From: Saprospiraceae bacterium
GTDB lineage: Bacteria; Bacteroidota; Bacteroidia; Chitinophagales; Saprospiraceae
Assembly: GCA_016714985.1 (NCBI GenBank)
Contig: JADKBS010000031.1
Location: forward strand, 1 to 64,000
Length of the DNA: 64,000 nt
Direction: 5' to 3'
This document shows positions 15,934 to 26,836 of this stretch, piece by piece; the first letter of the stretch is position 1; each line of letters begins with the position of its first letter. The position numbers and the translations under genes are program-made. The notes below the pieces were generated by a model that did not search any database, was not told the DNA's origin, and saw only the letters and a program-made list of their open reading frames with translations.

Positions 15934-17277
15934 TTATTTCACCAATTTCACTTTGCTCAACACCAATTCACCCACCTTACGGCCTTGCTCAACACCCACC
16001 TCGCAAGCAGGCGAGTAGTGAATGCCTCCGTAAAGGCGGCTTTTAGCTGCCTCGGCTGCCGCTTCGTTGAACGATTTGAAGCTGCGTACCGACATGCCAT
16101 ATTGTACCTCTGTAGAGTCTGTGTAGGCGAAATTGTCCCCAAAAACGGAAGTCAGGGCAGTAGCGGCAGCTGTTGAAATTACGCTGTGTCCGCTAGTGTA
16201 CTCCGGAAACGGGGGCGTTTGGAGGTGGGGTACCCAATTCGGGTCAATATAGGTTGTAATGACCGTCTCTGGCCTTACGACCTCGCTCCGGTATTTCTCA
16301 TCCCAGCAGGAGATAAAGCCATCCACCAACGATAGCGCCACCAAGGTGTATGCTTGAGCAGATTTCATGATGTCAGACTTAGCTTGAATACAGGCCGTTT
16401 TAGCTATTCCCATCCAGTGCCCACCAGGCGTGATTTTTTTGGTGGCAAACATAACGTGGCCTTTGTGGTGGGAAACATAAGGATTGCAATCCCAAAAATT
16501 GGCGATGGCGATGCGCTCAGTCTTTTCAGCCTCTGGTAAATCAAGTGCTTTATAAACCTCCAGGGCGTCCTTGTAAAATTTGCTGTTCTTATCCGTCATG
16601 TTGAATGGGGGAGGGGGAGTTGGTTTGAACTGTTGGGCTGAGTCCAAAACGAATGGTCGAATCTTGTTCCAATGCGGTTCAATTGCATCCATATAATCTG
16701 GCGGCGTTGGCTTCCATCGGCGAGCTTCGTCATTGATGCTGTACTTTGGGAAGGTTCGGGTTTGCTTATAGTTGTCTTTGTCGGCCCATGCTAGGATATG
16801 TGCTCCAACGGCTTCACCGTACGCCAATGAACGTTCGTAAACATCTTTTGGCATATTTATTTTTTGAAACTCTGCCAACATACCTGATTCGTACGCATCA
16901 ATTTTTTCTTCGGAAAAAATCAATTTCTTGCCTACCACGAGCATTGCCTTGGCACCTGCCAAAGGGTAGCAGTATTGCTTACCGGCCTCTGGTTTTGGCC
17001 CGGCCTCAAGTCCGTTCAATTGGCCAGCAAGGCTTTGATAAGTTGGGAAACCCGGGGCCAGTGCTTCGTATGCTGCGATATTTGAATACACATATATCCG
17101 GCTAGCAACTGGTGGCGAAAAAATGTCATGCACAATCACGTCAGTTATTTCTTGAAGCGTGTTGTGCAAAAACTCCGGTTTTGCGCTGTCTGCCTCCCAT
17201 TCTGGGTTCGAATTGTTACAGCCAGCGTAAAACAGGCTGCCGACGAGCAGCAGAAGATAGATCAAGTTTTTCATCAT
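15934..17277 (-). CDS. Vanadium-dependent haloperoxidase/PAP2-like lipoprotein
   Basis: Protein of about 447 residues starting at ATG 17277 (frame open further upstream, but MMKNLIYLLLLVGSLFYAGC is a clear type II signal with lipobox YAGC). The C-terminal half has the PAP2 phosphate/vanadate site: KYRSEVVRPET (Lys and Arg), PPFPEYTSGHSVISTAAATA (Ser-Gly-His) and AKSRLYGGIHYSPAC (Arg and His). This is the arrangement of bacterial vanadium-dependent haloperoxidases and acid phosphatases; the chemistry here, halide oxidation or phosphate hydrolysis, cannot be told from sequence. It is an envelope lipoprotein and appears monocistronic. Confidence 0.88.
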   Translation of the reverse strand: MMKNLIYLLLLVGSLFYAGCNNSNPEWEADSAKPEFLHNTLQEITDVIVHDIFSPPVASRIYVYSNIAAYEALAPGFPTYQSLAGQLNGLEAGPKPEAGKQYCYPLAGAKAMLVVGKKLIFSEEKIDAYESGMLAEFQKINMPKDVYERSLAYGEAVGAHILAWADKDNYKQTRTFPKYSINDEARRWKPTPPDYMDAIEPHWNKIRPFVLDSAQQFKPTPPPPFNMTDKNSKFYKDALEVYKALDLPEAEKTERIAIANFWDCNPYVSHHKGHVMFATKKITPGGHWMGIAKTACIQAKSDIMKSAQAYTLVALSLVDGFISCWDEKYRSEVVRPETVITTYIDPNWVPHLQTPPFPEYTSGHSVISTAAATALTSVFGDNFAYTDSTEVQYGMSVRSFKSFNEAAAEAAKSRLYGGIHYSPACEVGVEQGRKVGELVLSKVKLVK

Positions 17278-17430
17278 GAAATTATTAATGTTGGAATGAA
17301 CATTCGGATTTGGCAAGGATTGCGTCAAATAGGTAGGTAACTATTGTGAAAAAATCGGTGCAAAACTAAAAAACTCTACGGCCAAGTAGGAGGGGCTGTT
17401 TCAATTACTCCTTAGAAAATGCTTAAAATG

Positions 17431-17463
17431 AAAAGGGCCACCCATTGCTGGGCGGCCCTTTCC
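17431..17463 (-). terminator. Terminator of the SprB-repeat gene
   Basis: AAAGGGCCACCCA and TGGGCGGCCCTTT form a stem with one mismatched pair, with A-rich sequence on its left giving a U-tract on the minus strand. Confidence 0.75.
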
Positions 17464-17488
17464 TATTCTCTATTTAAAACAGGTTTGA

Positions 17489-20400
17489 TTAACCTTTTGT
17501 AAACCTGATTACTTCACGCTGGCCGTTGTTGTAGTTCATGCGCATGAGGTAATTTCCAGCAGGTAGGTGGCCAAGGCTCACCGTTTTGCTAAAGGTGCCA
17601 GCATCAAGGTTGATTGCTTGCACCATACGGCCTTGCATGGTGTAGATTTCGACTTTCGTTGCTGTCTCCACGTCCCTGTTGGCTTCAATGGTCATGTTGT
17701 CAGCCACAAGACTCGGGCGTACCAAGAAGTTCTCGGCATTGGCAAAGCGTTGCACCAACTTCGTGTTGGAATACATGGTGTGATCGCCTTCTTTTACCAT
17801 TTCAACCCGGTAAAACGCATTGCCCTTTTTCGGGAAATAGTCGGCAAAAGAGTATGGATGGTTGCCAGTGCCTTCATTTTGAGCAATAGCTGCAAGTTTT
17901 TCATAGTTCACGCCATCGTTGGAGCGCTGAACCACAAACTCATAGTTGCCCTCCATGTGCTCAAGCTGCCAATCTACCATTACTGCACTACCAAATTCAC
18001 CAACATTGATGATGATGCCATTGCCACAGATGATTGGGCTATTGGAGATAGCAATAGGAAGCACATCCGTAGAGGTACAACCACCCTTGGTAACGGTCAG
18101 CGTGATGTTCACAACACCTGCCTGGTTCCAAGTCACTGTTGGATTTTGGGCTGAGGAGGTGGATGGAGTTGCCCAAGGGCCAAAGTTCCATGAGTAGGTC
18201 GCACCAGTACCATTGCTGGCAGCGAAATATTGCTCAGAGTCACCAACGCATGTGAGGTCTGGGCCAGTGATTTCAGCAACGGCGGTATTTCCAATGGTAA
18301 TTGCTACCCTTGTGGTCTCCAACCAATCTGAGCAGTTCTGTGCTTTTACACAGCGGACAAAGTAGGTATTGGAATAGATAAGACCTGGGTCATAGTTCTG
18401 GCCTGTTGCGCCGGGTACTGGCGTCCAAACGTTCGGGTCGTAAGGTGTGTCAGCGGAATTGTACATCCACATGTACTGGGTAGCGCTGCCGCCACCTGTA
18501 ACGGCCGAGCCGGTAATCAAATCAGCATCAACGCCAGGGCCGCAAAGCACTTGGTCGCAGCAAATCGTACCTGGTCCGGGCACGTTCAAACAGTTGTCGT
18601 AGATACCTGCATCAACGGTAACATTGCAATTGCCAGCGGCCAATGTGATATTGGCTGTGCTGCCAGAAGCTAATGCATCGCTGTCCGTGAAGTCGTCGGT
18701 GCAGTTGTTGGCAGGTGAGAAGGCATAGCCTACTGGTGCCGTAAACTTCACTTGATAAGTTCCCGCTTGGAGGTTGTCAAACAGGTATTGGCCATTCAAT
18801 GCAGTGGTAGTCGTCAAGGAAACAGCTGCACCACCTGCGGTTGTGCCTGTCAATTGTACAGTGACGCTTCCTATGCCAAACTCGCCTGGGTCTTGGCAGC
18901 CGTTGCGGTTTACGTCATTCCAAACCCGGTCGCCAATGCAGCTTGGCTCAACCAGCGTAACCGTGCCAGTACCTGTACAGCCATTGGAAGAGGTAACTGT
19001 TACCGTGTAAGTGCCAGGGCCGAGATTGGAAAGGGTAGAAGTGGTGGCCCCAGTGTTCCAAGAATAGGTATATGGGGCGGTGCCTCCAGATACGGTTGTG
19101 GAAATTGCGCCATCATCTTCGTTCACACCACTGATAGGCGAGGTTACGTTTACAGTTACGTTCAAGCCTGCCGTGCTGTTGCTGATGGAAACCATGCCCA
19201 TAGCTGCACAACCCCTTGAGTCCGTTGCAGTTACGGCATAAGCCCCATTGTTCAGGTTGGAAATGGATGCACCTGTGGCATTATTGCTCCAAGCATAAGT
19301 ATAGCCCGGTGTGCCGCCAGTGGCAACTGCCGTTGCAGCGCCAAGTGTATTGCATGCACCATTGACGCCAGTCACCGTTACTCCGACCTGGGTAGGCTGT
19401 GTAACCTGAACACTGGTGTTGGCGGTGCAGCCGCTTGCCGTATGGGTAACGGTCACAAAATAAGTGGCCGCAGTCAGGTTGTTAATGGTAGCAGTGTTGC
19501 CGCCATTGCTCCACTGGTAAGTGAAGGGCGCAGTAGCACCAGATGCAGTTACCGTTGCAGAACCGTTGTTGCCTGCAAAGCAGCTAACCGACATGGCGGT
19601 AGCAGTTGCTGAAATAGTGGAGGAGCCAGTTACGGTTACTGAACTCGACTTGGTGCAGCCATTGGCGTCAGTAACAGTCACTGAATAATTGCCCGCTGTA
19701 ATATTGTTGATGACGGAAGTTGTTGCGTTGTTGCTCCACAAAAAGGTAAATGGAGCGGTGCCAGTGCCCGGCGTAACCATTGCAGCGGCAGAGCCATTTG
19801 AAATGCAACCGCCATTCACGCCACTGATGTGCAGGTCAATTGCCGGTGTCCCACCAACGGTGACATTAGCGGTTGCTCCGCAACCTTGCGCATCTGTGAT
19901 AACAATGCTATAGTTTCCTGGTGTCAATCCAGAAATGGAGGCTGTTGTTTGATTTGTGTTCCACAAATAGGTATAGGGAGCTATCCCACCAACTGGAGTA
20001 GCTGTGGCAGTACCAGTAGCTGTTCCACATGCAGAAGATGCGGTGGCAGATGCATTGATGGTCAAATTGGATTGGGCAACGATTGAAACCGCTGCCACGC
20101 CTTGGCAACCCAAGAAATCGGTTACCGTGACTGAATAATTGCCAGCCACTAAGCCGGACACTGTGTTGCCCGTGGCGCCAGTGCTCCACTGAACCTGGTA
20201 GGGGGCAGTGCCACCCGTTGGCGCAACCGTAGCAGAACCTACTACGCTGCCACCGCTGCCACAAGATGGGTTCACGGTCGTGAGGTTCAAGGTGATTTGT
20301 GCCGGGTTGGTAATATTTGCCGTACCCGTCTTGGTGCAACCATTTACATCCGTAACTGTGACACTGTAAGAACCTGGGCCGAGGTTAGGGTTGACCGAAC

Positions 20401-21055
20401 CATTGGCACCGTTGCTCCATGCGTAGGTGTAAGGAGCCAATCCGCCTGTTACAAGTGCCTCGATACTTGCATCACAGAAGTTGAAGCAAGCAAGTCCTTG
20501 AATGTTCAAATTGAGGCTCATGGCAGCAGGAACTGTCCTGCAGGCAACAGCAGCACAGCCATTGGCATCGGTAGCTGTCACACAGTGCAGGCCAGCAGAA
20601 AGGCCAGAAACTGTGGCACCTGTTGCGCCATTATCCCATTGGTAAGTGAATGAACCTGTACCGCCGGTAGCGGCAGCCGTAGCGTTTCCGCCACCTGCAC
20701 AAGGGTTGTTCACCGTAATGTTAACGGATACTGCGCTTGGTTGCGACAAATTGAAACTTGCCGTGGCTGTAGCACCATTGGCATCAGTGGCAGTGACTGA
20801 TATACTGCCAGCACTTAGACCTTGAACGGTACTACCGTTTGCGCCATTGCTCCAAGCAAAAAAGTAAGGGGAGGCACCACCAGAGGCCACTGCCGTAGCG
20901 GAACCGTTCGTGTAACCGTTGCAGGTTGGGCCAGTACCTGAAATGGAAACGTTGACCTGGGCCGTTGCCAAAATAGGGAGCAAGCAGACCAAGGCCATCG
21001 AAACATAACGGACAAACTCAGAAAGGGAGGATCCCAAGCGTTGAGATGGATTCAT
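17489..21055 (-). CDS. SprB-repeat surface adhesin with T9SS sorting domain
   Basis: Protein of 1188 residues. After a signal peptide (about 1-32, ending LPILATAQ) come nine SprB-type repeats (about 33-703), each around 75 residues with a core such as GGTAPYTYSWNTGATTSTLS and GPGTYTVTVTSSNGCT. An SdrD B-like domain follows (about 705-820, IGDRVWNDVNRNGCQDPGE), then Ig/PKD-like modules (about 880-1005, with YSWNFG), and a type A T9SS C-terminal domain (about 1106-1188) ending in GNYLMRMNYNNGQREVIRFT. SprB of Flavobacterium is the mobile gliding adhesin; this protein is much shorter and a role in adhesion or gliding is inferred. A possible promoter box TACCTTTG lies on the minus strand at 21351-21358. 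It has its own terminator. Confidence 0.9.
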   Translation of the reverse strand: MNPSQRLGSSLSEFVRYVSMALVCLLPILATAQVNVSISGTGPTCNGYTNGSATAVASGGASPYFFAWSNGANGSTVQGLSAGSISVTATDANGATATASFNLSQPSAVSVNITVNNPCAGGGNATAAATGGTGSFTYQWDNGATGATVSGLSAGLHCVTATDANGCAAVACRTVPAAMSLNLNIQGLACFNFCDASIEALVTGGLAPYTYAWSNGANGSVNPNLGPGSYSVTVTDVNGCTKTGTANITNPAQITLNLTTVNPSCGSGGSVVGSATVAPTGGTAPYQVQWSTGATGNTVSGLVAGNYSVTVTDFLGCQGVAAVSIVAQSNLTINASATASSACGTATGTATATPVGGIAPYTYLWNTNQTTASISGLTPGNYSIVITDAQGCGATANVTVGGTPAIDLHISGVNGGCISNGSAAAMVTPGTGTAPFTFLWSNNATTSVINNITAGNYSVTVTDANGCTKSSSVTVTGSSTISATATAMSVSCFAGNNGSATVTASGATAPFTYQWSNGGNTATINNLTAATYFVTVTHTASGCTANTSVQVTQPTQVGVTVTGVNGACNTLGAATAVATGGTPGYTYAWSNNATGASISNLNNGAYAVTATDSRGCAAMGMVSISNSTAGLNVTVNVTSPISGVNEDDGAISTTVSGGTAPYTYSWNTGATTSTLSNLGPGTYTVTVTSSNGCTGTGTVTLVEPSCIGDRVWNDVNRNGCQDPGEFGIGSVTVQLTGTTAGGAAVSLTTTTALNGQYLFDNLQAGTYQVKFTAPVGYAFSPANNCTDDFTDSDALASGSTANITLAAGNCNVTVDAGIYDNCLNVPGPGTICCDQVLCGPGVDADLITGSAVTGGGSATQYMWMYNSADTPYDPNVWTPVPGATGQNYDPGLIYSNTYFVRCVKAQNCSDWLETTRVAITIGNTAVAEITGPDLTCVGDSEQYFAASNGTGATYSWNFGPWATPSTSSAQNPTVTWNQAGVVNITLTVTKGGCTSTDVLPIAISNSPIICGNGIIINVGEFGSAVMVDWQLEHMEGNYEFVVQRSNDGVNYEKLAAIAQNEGTGNHPYSFADYFPKKGNAFYRVEMVKEGDHTMYSNTKLVQRFANAENFLVRPSLVADNMTIEANRDVETATKVEIYTMQGRMVQAINLDAGTFSKTVSLGHLPAGNYLMRMNYNNGQREVIRFTKG

Positions 21056-21060
21056 AATCG

Positions 21061-21486
21061 AAAAGTTTTGGTAATAATTATAAAGTTATTCGAGCTTCAG
21101 CTCGAATGTGAATTCCTAACTTGATGTGATTCGATTGAAATGAGCCAGTTTGATACTCGAAACCTTTTTTACTTGAATTGTCAAATTAAAAACATCAAAA
21201 TTTGTAGCTGACAAAAAATCAATGCCAAAGACCAAACAGGCCGTATTCGATGGGTAGATGCAGATTCCTTTAAAGTTGGCTCTAAAGGAGTATGTTTGAA
21301 GAATTGCGTATCAAAAATCGGTATTGGTGAGTGAAATCGGGTGCAAGGTACAAAGGTAGTTGATATTTTTTCTAACTTATTTCAATTAATGGTTGTATTG
21401 GTGGACTTTTTATTGAAAAAAATGGAAATCGTAATGATTTGGTGGTCATGTAGTTAGTTGTTGCTTTCGACTTCAAATTCGTTTAA
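21061..21486. other. Long 5' region of the SprB-repeat gene
   Basis: No gene is supported. On the minus strand TACCTTTG (21351-21358) fits a -7 box, with TTG 24 bp upstream (21383-21385), slightly too far. If used, the leader would be about 290 nt. Confidence 0.35.
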
Positions 21487-21487
21487 C

Positions 21488-21531
21488 AAAAAAAGAGAGC
21501 GCTTAGGGGCAACCCTAAGCGCTCGACTTTT
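21488..21531 (-). terminator. Terminator of the giant repeat gene
   Basis: AGCGCTTAGGG, loop GCAA, CCCTAAGCGCT: a perfect 11-bp stem, with an A-run on the left that reads as T on the minus strand. Confidence 0.85.
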
Positions 21532-21559
21532 ACTAATTCAATTGGCTTGAGCCAATATC

Positions 21560-24500
21560 CTAATGGGTCAACAGCATCATTTTTGAAGCTGTCTGCGTGC
21601 CTGAAGACAGGCGATAGTAAAGAATCCCTGCTGCGAAACCAAGTTCTTCTCTCTGTATTCTGACTTCATTGTAACCTTTTTGGTACTGACCATTTACTGT
21701 CTTTACCAATCTGCCAGACGCATCCACAATGGAAAGCGTGGCTTCTCCGGCAACAGGAAGTATGAATGAAATCAATGTCTCGTTGTAGAACGGGTTCGGC
21801 CTGTTCTGGAACAATTCAAAGCCTGAAGCCACTTCATTTTCTAAGAACAATAGTCGAACTTGCTGGCTCATGCCTTCCCTGTTATAGGCTTCAGTTCTAG
21901 TGAACCGGTCGCTCAACCACATGGACTCGCTCATTCGCCCTGCTTGTTTTGCCTTGAAAACAAGTGTGAAATACGGTCTTTCATCCACTGCATTTTCACC
22001 ATATTGGTTCCAACTAGCCGTGATGGCGTTTTCGTCAAGTTTGGTGAAGCCGAAGTTCGCCTCAGATGCTTTCCCATCGCCCACTTCGAAGAACTCAACC
22101 AATGCTGGATTGAACTCAAGGGTGAACTGATAGCCTGCTGTTTTAAAGTCCTCTGCATTAAAGCTAACTTCGTAGGTTTCACCAGCTTCCAAGATTCGCT
22201 CCTGTGTCTGGAAAACCAATGCTTGGCCGTCCCTGTCTTCCGTATTGTCACCTGAAATCGCCGATGAGTTGTTCACGTCACCAATTTTTACCGCTACGAA
22301 ATCCGCATTGAGCACATCGTTGGGTAGGTTGTTGATGTTGATGAACTCTGGGAACGTCTCCAACCATGGGTTGCTTGGGTCTGGGAATTGGTAGCTCCTT
22401 TCCACAAATCGCCAAGAAGTGTTGTTGGAGAAATCGTTGTTCATCAGCAGAATCAATTTGCGAAGTTCGACCAAGTCGAAGGTCGTTACGGTCTTCGAAT
22501 TGTTTACATCTGCTGCAATCAGCTTGTAAGGTGAATCGAGCATGGTCATGTTCAAAATATGCTGGCTGATTAGCACAAGATCATAAGTTGAAACACCTTG
22601 CAATGGATTGACATCGTGGGTTGGAACAATGCTTACATCATGCCCAACTGGCACGCTTGTGAACGTGAAGCCACCATCCGCCAACGTATTTGCCGAACCA
22701 AAGCTTTGGCCACTCAAGTTCACAGACACATTGCCAACCGGTTCATTGTCCTCATTGAGGATGAAGCCGCCTACGCTGACCACCAAGGTATCGTCCATGC
22801 AACTGGTCGTATTGTCAAGGATGGTAACGGTTGTGCTGCAGAAGCTTTGGTTGCCTGCAGCGTCGGTTACATAAATTTGAACCGGATTGACACCTTCATC
22901 TTCGCACAAGAAAACCTGTGAGGTTGTGGAAGGGTCTGGCGTGAACGAGAATATCAAATTGCTCGTGCAGTTGTCCGTTGAACCTGCGTTCAGTTGGCTC
23001 GCATTAACTGGTACCATCGGTGGAGTTCCAGGCATAAGCGGAACAGTGATGCCAGTATTGCAGGTTGCGCTCGGTGCTTTGCAATCCCGAATAGTCAGTG
23101 TTGCTGAGCAGGACGTCGAGTTGCCGCACCCATCGTTCGCCGTGAACACTGTTGTAAACGTGCCCGGTCCAGAATTGAACGGGCCAAATCCATTGCCCAA
23201 ACCTGCGGTGGTTGCAGTAACCGTCAGCTGGGAACTGCAATCCGTCACCGTCGGCATTGGGATGGTAAAGTTGGCGCTGCAAGTTGGCCCGTCAATGCAA
23301 ACTATCGGAACGGTACAATTGGTTATGACTGGAGCCACTCCATCCACAACATGGACGGTTTGTTTATAGACAATGACACCATCCCAGGGGTCGCTGTCTG
23401 GGTCGGTATCCGGCCCAAACTGCACGGTCGCATTGGCAGCCGTTGGCCGCTGGGTCGCCGTCCAGCTATCCCTGAAGGTACGGGAATCACAGTCACCGTC
23501 GCCGTCCACATCACATTGTGGGAAGGGTAGGCCAAGTGCAGATTCAGGTACCTCAACTACTTCTTGGTCGAGGCTCGCCCCTTGCACGCACCAGTTCACC
23601 ACCTGCCAAGTTCTCACCACTTTGTAGCAAGCGCCTGGCACCACTTCAAACGGGCCATCATCGAAGGTAACTGCTATCATTTCACAGGTTTCCTTAAAAA
23701 TGGTCGGCTGGCCAAAGTTTGGCAATGACTGGCCACAGTTGACCGTGAGGTCAGCAGGGAACGAAACGGCGAAATCGGAAACATGGTCAACGAAAATCTG
23801 CTGTGTACAAGCGGGTGAAGTCAATCCTCCCGCATCCGTTGCTGTCCAAGTACGGGTTATTATGCCTTCTTTGCATTGCGTCAAATTGTTGTTGAACGAG
23901 CGGTTAACCGTCGCACTGTTGCAATTATCGGCAAACACTGGCTGGCCAAAGGCGGCATCAAGGAACTGGCTCTTGGCAGCTTGCGTTGCGGCCAAGTTCA
24001 GCCCAACCTCGTAATTGTCCACGAATTCATCACAGGTAATCCGCTGGTTGGCCGGGCAGGATGCTACCACTGGCGCCAGTTTGTCATTCACATCCACTTC
24101 TACCATACAGTCGTTGTAGTTGCCGTGGCAATCGAAGGCCCTGACGACTACCATTACTGGCGGGCCAGCCACGTCTTCGCAACAGAACACCACCGATGCG
24201 CCAAACTGGGTATCGTTATGGCCGTCGTCGCAAGGGTCGGTCATGCGCCTTACCTCGAAATGGTGCAAGCAGCAGTTGTCCGTCGAGCCGTTGTCGAACT
24301 GGTTGGCAAGCACAGTGGCTGTGGCCCCTGGCGTTGACGGAAGGTTAACATCAATTACACCGTTGCAAACTGTTGTCGGTGAAATATCGTCCACGACCGT
24401 TACCGCCACCGTGATGCTACGGCTATTGTTGCAGGCATCTGTTGCTATGTAAGTAATGCTGTGTGTGCCAAGCGGCAAGCCAGGTGCTGGGATGACACCG

Positions 24501-26836
24501 CTCTTGTCAGGATTCATGATGGCTGGGCCAACCGGCGTATTGATTTGCAAGGTGATTGTATTGCTGCAATCATCCGTCAATACGGTCGGTGGTAGTAACA
24601 ATCCCATGGAGCGGCATGGGTTCGGATGCACCGCCTGAATATTGGCGCTCACTTGGAAAGGAGGCCTTGTGATATTCGGCGCAGCGTTATCCATGACATT
24701 GATGATTTGGATATTATCCTCACCACCTACTCCAGTAGTTATGATAGCGCCGGTACACCAGTCCACCACCGTCCAGGTACGGATGATTTTGAAACTGGTG
24801 CCACAAGTAGCTACCGTTTGGTCGGAATTCAACACGTTGTAGGCACAGGTTGAATTGTTGGCCACGTTAACATTGCCAGAACCAGTAGCCATGAGCACCG
24901 CTTGCGTCAAGTTCGGGCTAACGTTGATACCCGGCTGTGCTGGGTCTATGTCCGTTATGGAACTGTGCAATGCAGTTGCATTGATAATGTTCGGTCTGGA
25001 AGCGTATTGCGTGCAAGACCAAGTGATGTCGTCAGGAAAATCAATCGGCGGACGTATCACGTTGATGGTCTGGTTGCAATTGGCCAGAGTAGCGTTGCCT
25101 TGGTTGTCAGTGGCTTTGTAAATACGGCGAATTACATAAGTGCCATCGCAGATATTGTTGTCAATCGTCTGTTGGCCCAATAATGCTATAACGGGGTTCG
25201 GGTCGCAATTGTCAACGGCTACTGGAGCTGGGATACTGCTCAAGTCAGCGGTGCAAGCCACAACGATCGGAGCAGTTGGGCAAGTGAACACGGGAGCCGT
25301 TTTGTCTTCCACCAGGATAAAGCCCCAGCAAGAGTTGCCATAGACTTTGTCCTTGATTTTGACGGTCAGCGTCTGGCCCTTATAGCTGCCACTGATTTCA
25401 TACACATTCGGAGTCGCTGGGTTCAAATCCGGTACAGGAACGTCCCAAGCATCCGTTACCATGAAAACCTGGTAGTAGTAGCCCAATGGGAAGTAGGTTG
25501 GGTTCGTGCAAATGCTCGATTCCCCTTCCAGAACCATCGTCGGCGTCAGCCAGATTTCGCAGTTCTGGTTCAGGGAGACTTGCACCAAATCGTTGCATGC
25601 CATTCCTTCATCCAGTTCATCCCAGCACCTTTGTAGCAAGGAACGATCGTTGGTGCCACCAGTATCGCCCGGCCAACCTGCATTGCTCGTGCGTGGGTTC
25701 GGCCCAGCATCGGTCAAGTCGTTGACAACGGATGGCGGGAAGCAGTTGGTGACAGTGCCAGCCACAGTCGCTTGGTTGCCCAACACGGCTGGTGCCCCTG
25801 GTGAATTCGGGTTTATTTCAATCCTGAAACGGATTACCACTCGTTGGTCGGGTTCCAAAAGCCCACCGCCCGTCAGCAGGTCGCCAGTGCCGTTATAGGC
25901 AGCATTGACAGTTGGTAAGGTCGTGGCTGTGGTCGTAATGCCCGTGGCACCAACATTGATGATTTGTGGTGCTTGGGTCACGGCCATGAAAGCACTTCCA
26001 AAGTTGGAGGGGTTCCCCAAATTGTCAATCACACTCAAGTTATTGAGGCTTGAGCTTCCAGCGTTCTGTAAAACGATTTCTGTGATTACGTCGAAATGCC
26101 CAGGCGTACCGCTCGATGCAGGTTCAATGCCTGCAAAGTATTTGGAGGCAATGATAGCAGGTGGCAGTGCAGTTACCGTAAAGGTCTGGCTGCACGTAAT
26201 CGGTAAAGCGCTGCAAGGACTGGTGTAAGTGAATGTAACCGTGGTTGCACCGCCACAAACAGAAGGTGCGCCGAGGTTATCGTTCGTCAAAGCACCAGGG
26301 CAGCCGCCTGTTATCGTCGCAGATGCCAACCAAGTTTGGAATGCGGCATTGATTTGCGATTGTGTCAGGTTCGGCCCTACCGACATGGGCGCCGGACAAT
26401 TCAAAACGGGCGTCGTGGCATTTGTAACGGTAAATGTCCTCATGCAAGTAGTGGACGTACCGCAAAGGCTAGTAGCCGTGAAAGTAACATTGACTGAACC
26501 ACCACATGCACTTGGTGCGGCTAAGGCATTGTTGCTAACGGTTGCGTTGCAGCCACCTGTTACCGATGCCAAAGCCAGCCAAGCATTGAACTTGGTGTTG
26601 ATTTGGGCTTGGGTTTGGCAGATAGCTTCTGTACGGTCCGTTGGGCAATTCAATACCAAATTCGGAGCGGCAATGACAGAGAATGTCTTCGTGATGCTGA
26701 CAGGTGTTGCGGAGCAACTGCTGGTAGCCGTGAACGTTACATCCTTGCTTCCACCACATGCAGCGGGTGCTCCTGTGCTGTTGTTGGACAATACAACCCC
26801 CGCGCCATAAATTGGTGGTTGCCAGAAACAAGCCAA
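21560..26836 (-). CDS. Giant HYR-like surface protein, C-terminal fragment with T9SS domain
   Basis: C-terminal piece of the gene that begins at 36005, read in one frame from about 26797 downward. It holds the last two units of the 84-residue repeat, a domain starting near 224 (ASKYFAGIEPASSGTPGHFD) that resembles conserved-repeat/DUF11-like modules, several true HYR-like domains marked by KTAPVFTCP, NAAPNITRP and KLAPVVASCP, a carboxypeptidase-regulatory-like fold (GGFILNEDNEPVGNVSVNLS), dockerin-like EF-hand motifs (AADVNNSKTVTTFDLVELRK), a cohesin-like segment (AGYQFTLEFNPALVEFFEV) and a type A sorting domain (ELFQNRPNPFYNETLISFIL). The N-terminus as drawn is not a real start; it marks a one-base loss in a G-run (26797-26801). 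Confidence 0.85.
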   Translation of the reverse strand: MACFWQPPIYGAGVVLSNNSTGAPAACGGSKDVTFTATSSCSATPVSITKTFSVIAAPNLVLNCPTDRTEAICQTQAQINTKFNAWLALASVTGGCNATVSNNALAAPSACGGSVNVTFTATSLCGTSTTCMRTFTVTNATTPVLNCPAPMSVGPNLTQSQINAAFQTWLASATITGGCPGALTNDNLGAPSVCGGATTVTFTYTSPCSALPITCSQTFTVTALPPAIIASKYFAGIEPASSGTPGHFDVITEIVLQNAGSSSLNNLSVIDNLGNPSNFGSAFMAVTQAPQIINVGATGITTTATTLPTVNAAYNGTGDLLTGGGLLEPDQRVVIRFRIEINPNSPGAPAVLGNQATVAGTVTNCFPPSVVNDLTDAGPNPRTSNAGWPGDTGGTNDRSLLQRCWDELDEGMACNDLVQVSLNQNCEIWLTPTMVLEGESSICTNPTYFPLGYYYQVFMVTDAWDVPVPDLNPATPNVYEISGSYKGQTLTVKIKDKVYGNSCWGFILVEDKTAPVFTCPTAPIVVACTADLSSIPAPVAVDNCDPNPVIALLGQQTIDNNICDGTYVIRRIYKATDNQGNATLANCNQTINVIRPPIDFPDDITWSCTQYASRPNIINATALHSSITDIDPAQPGINVSPNLTQAVLMATGSGNVNVANNSTCAYNVLNSDQTVATCGTSFKIIRTWTVVDWCTGAIITTGVGGEDNIQIINVMDNAAPNITRPPFQVSANIQAVHPNPCRSMGLLLPPTVLTDDCSNTITLQINTPVGPAIMNPDKSGVIPAPGLPLGTHSITYIATDACNNSRSITVAVTVVDDISPTTVCNGVIDVNLPSTPGATATVLANQFDNGSTDNCCLHHFEVRRMTDPCDDGHNDTQFGASVVFCCEDVAGPPVMVVVRAFDCHGNYNDCMVEVDVNDKLAPVVASCPANQRITCDEFVDNYEVGLNLAATQAAKSQFLDAAFGQPVFADNCNSATVNRSFNNNLTQCKEGIITRTWTATDAGGLTSPACTQQIFVDHVSDFAVSFPADLTVNCGQSLPNFGQPTIFKETCEMIAVTFDDGPFEVVPGACYKVVRTWQVVNWCVQGASLDQEVVEVPESALGLPFPQCDVDGDGDCDSRTFRDSWTATQRPTAANATVQFGPDTDPDSDPWDGVIVYKQTVHVVDGVAPVITNCTVPIVCIDGPTCSANFTIPMPTVTDCSSQLTVTATTAGLGNGFGPFNSGPGTFTTVFTANDGCGNSTSCSATLTIRDCKAPSATCNTGITVPLMPGTPPMVPVNASQLNAGSTDNCTSNLIFSFTPDPSTTSQVFLCEDEGVNPVQIYVTDAAGNQSFCSTTVTILDNTTSCMDDTLVVSVGGFILNEDNEPVGNVSVNLSGQSFGSANTLADGGFTFTSVPVGHDVSIVPTHDVNPLQGVSTYDLVLISQHILNMTMLDSPYKLIAADVNNSKTVTTFDLVELRKLILLMNNDFSNNTSWRFVERSYQFPDPSNPWLETFPEFININNLPNDVLNADFVAVKIGDVNNSSAISGDNTEDRDGQALVFQTQERILEAGETYEVSFNAEDFKTAGYQFTLEFNPALVEFFEVGDGKASEANFGFTKLDENAITASWNQYGENAVDERPYFTLVFKAKQAGRMSESMWLSDRFTRTEAYNREGMSQQVRLLFLENEVASGFELFQNRPNPFYNETLISFILPVAGEATLSIVDASGRLVKTVNGQYQKGYNEVRIQREELGFAAGILYYRLSSGTQTASKMMLLTH

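Noticed and set aside
17331..17420. Possible further element copy, because of GTAACTATTG after the haloperoxidase gene.
   Set aside because: No paired end, no long hairpin and no flanking duplication.
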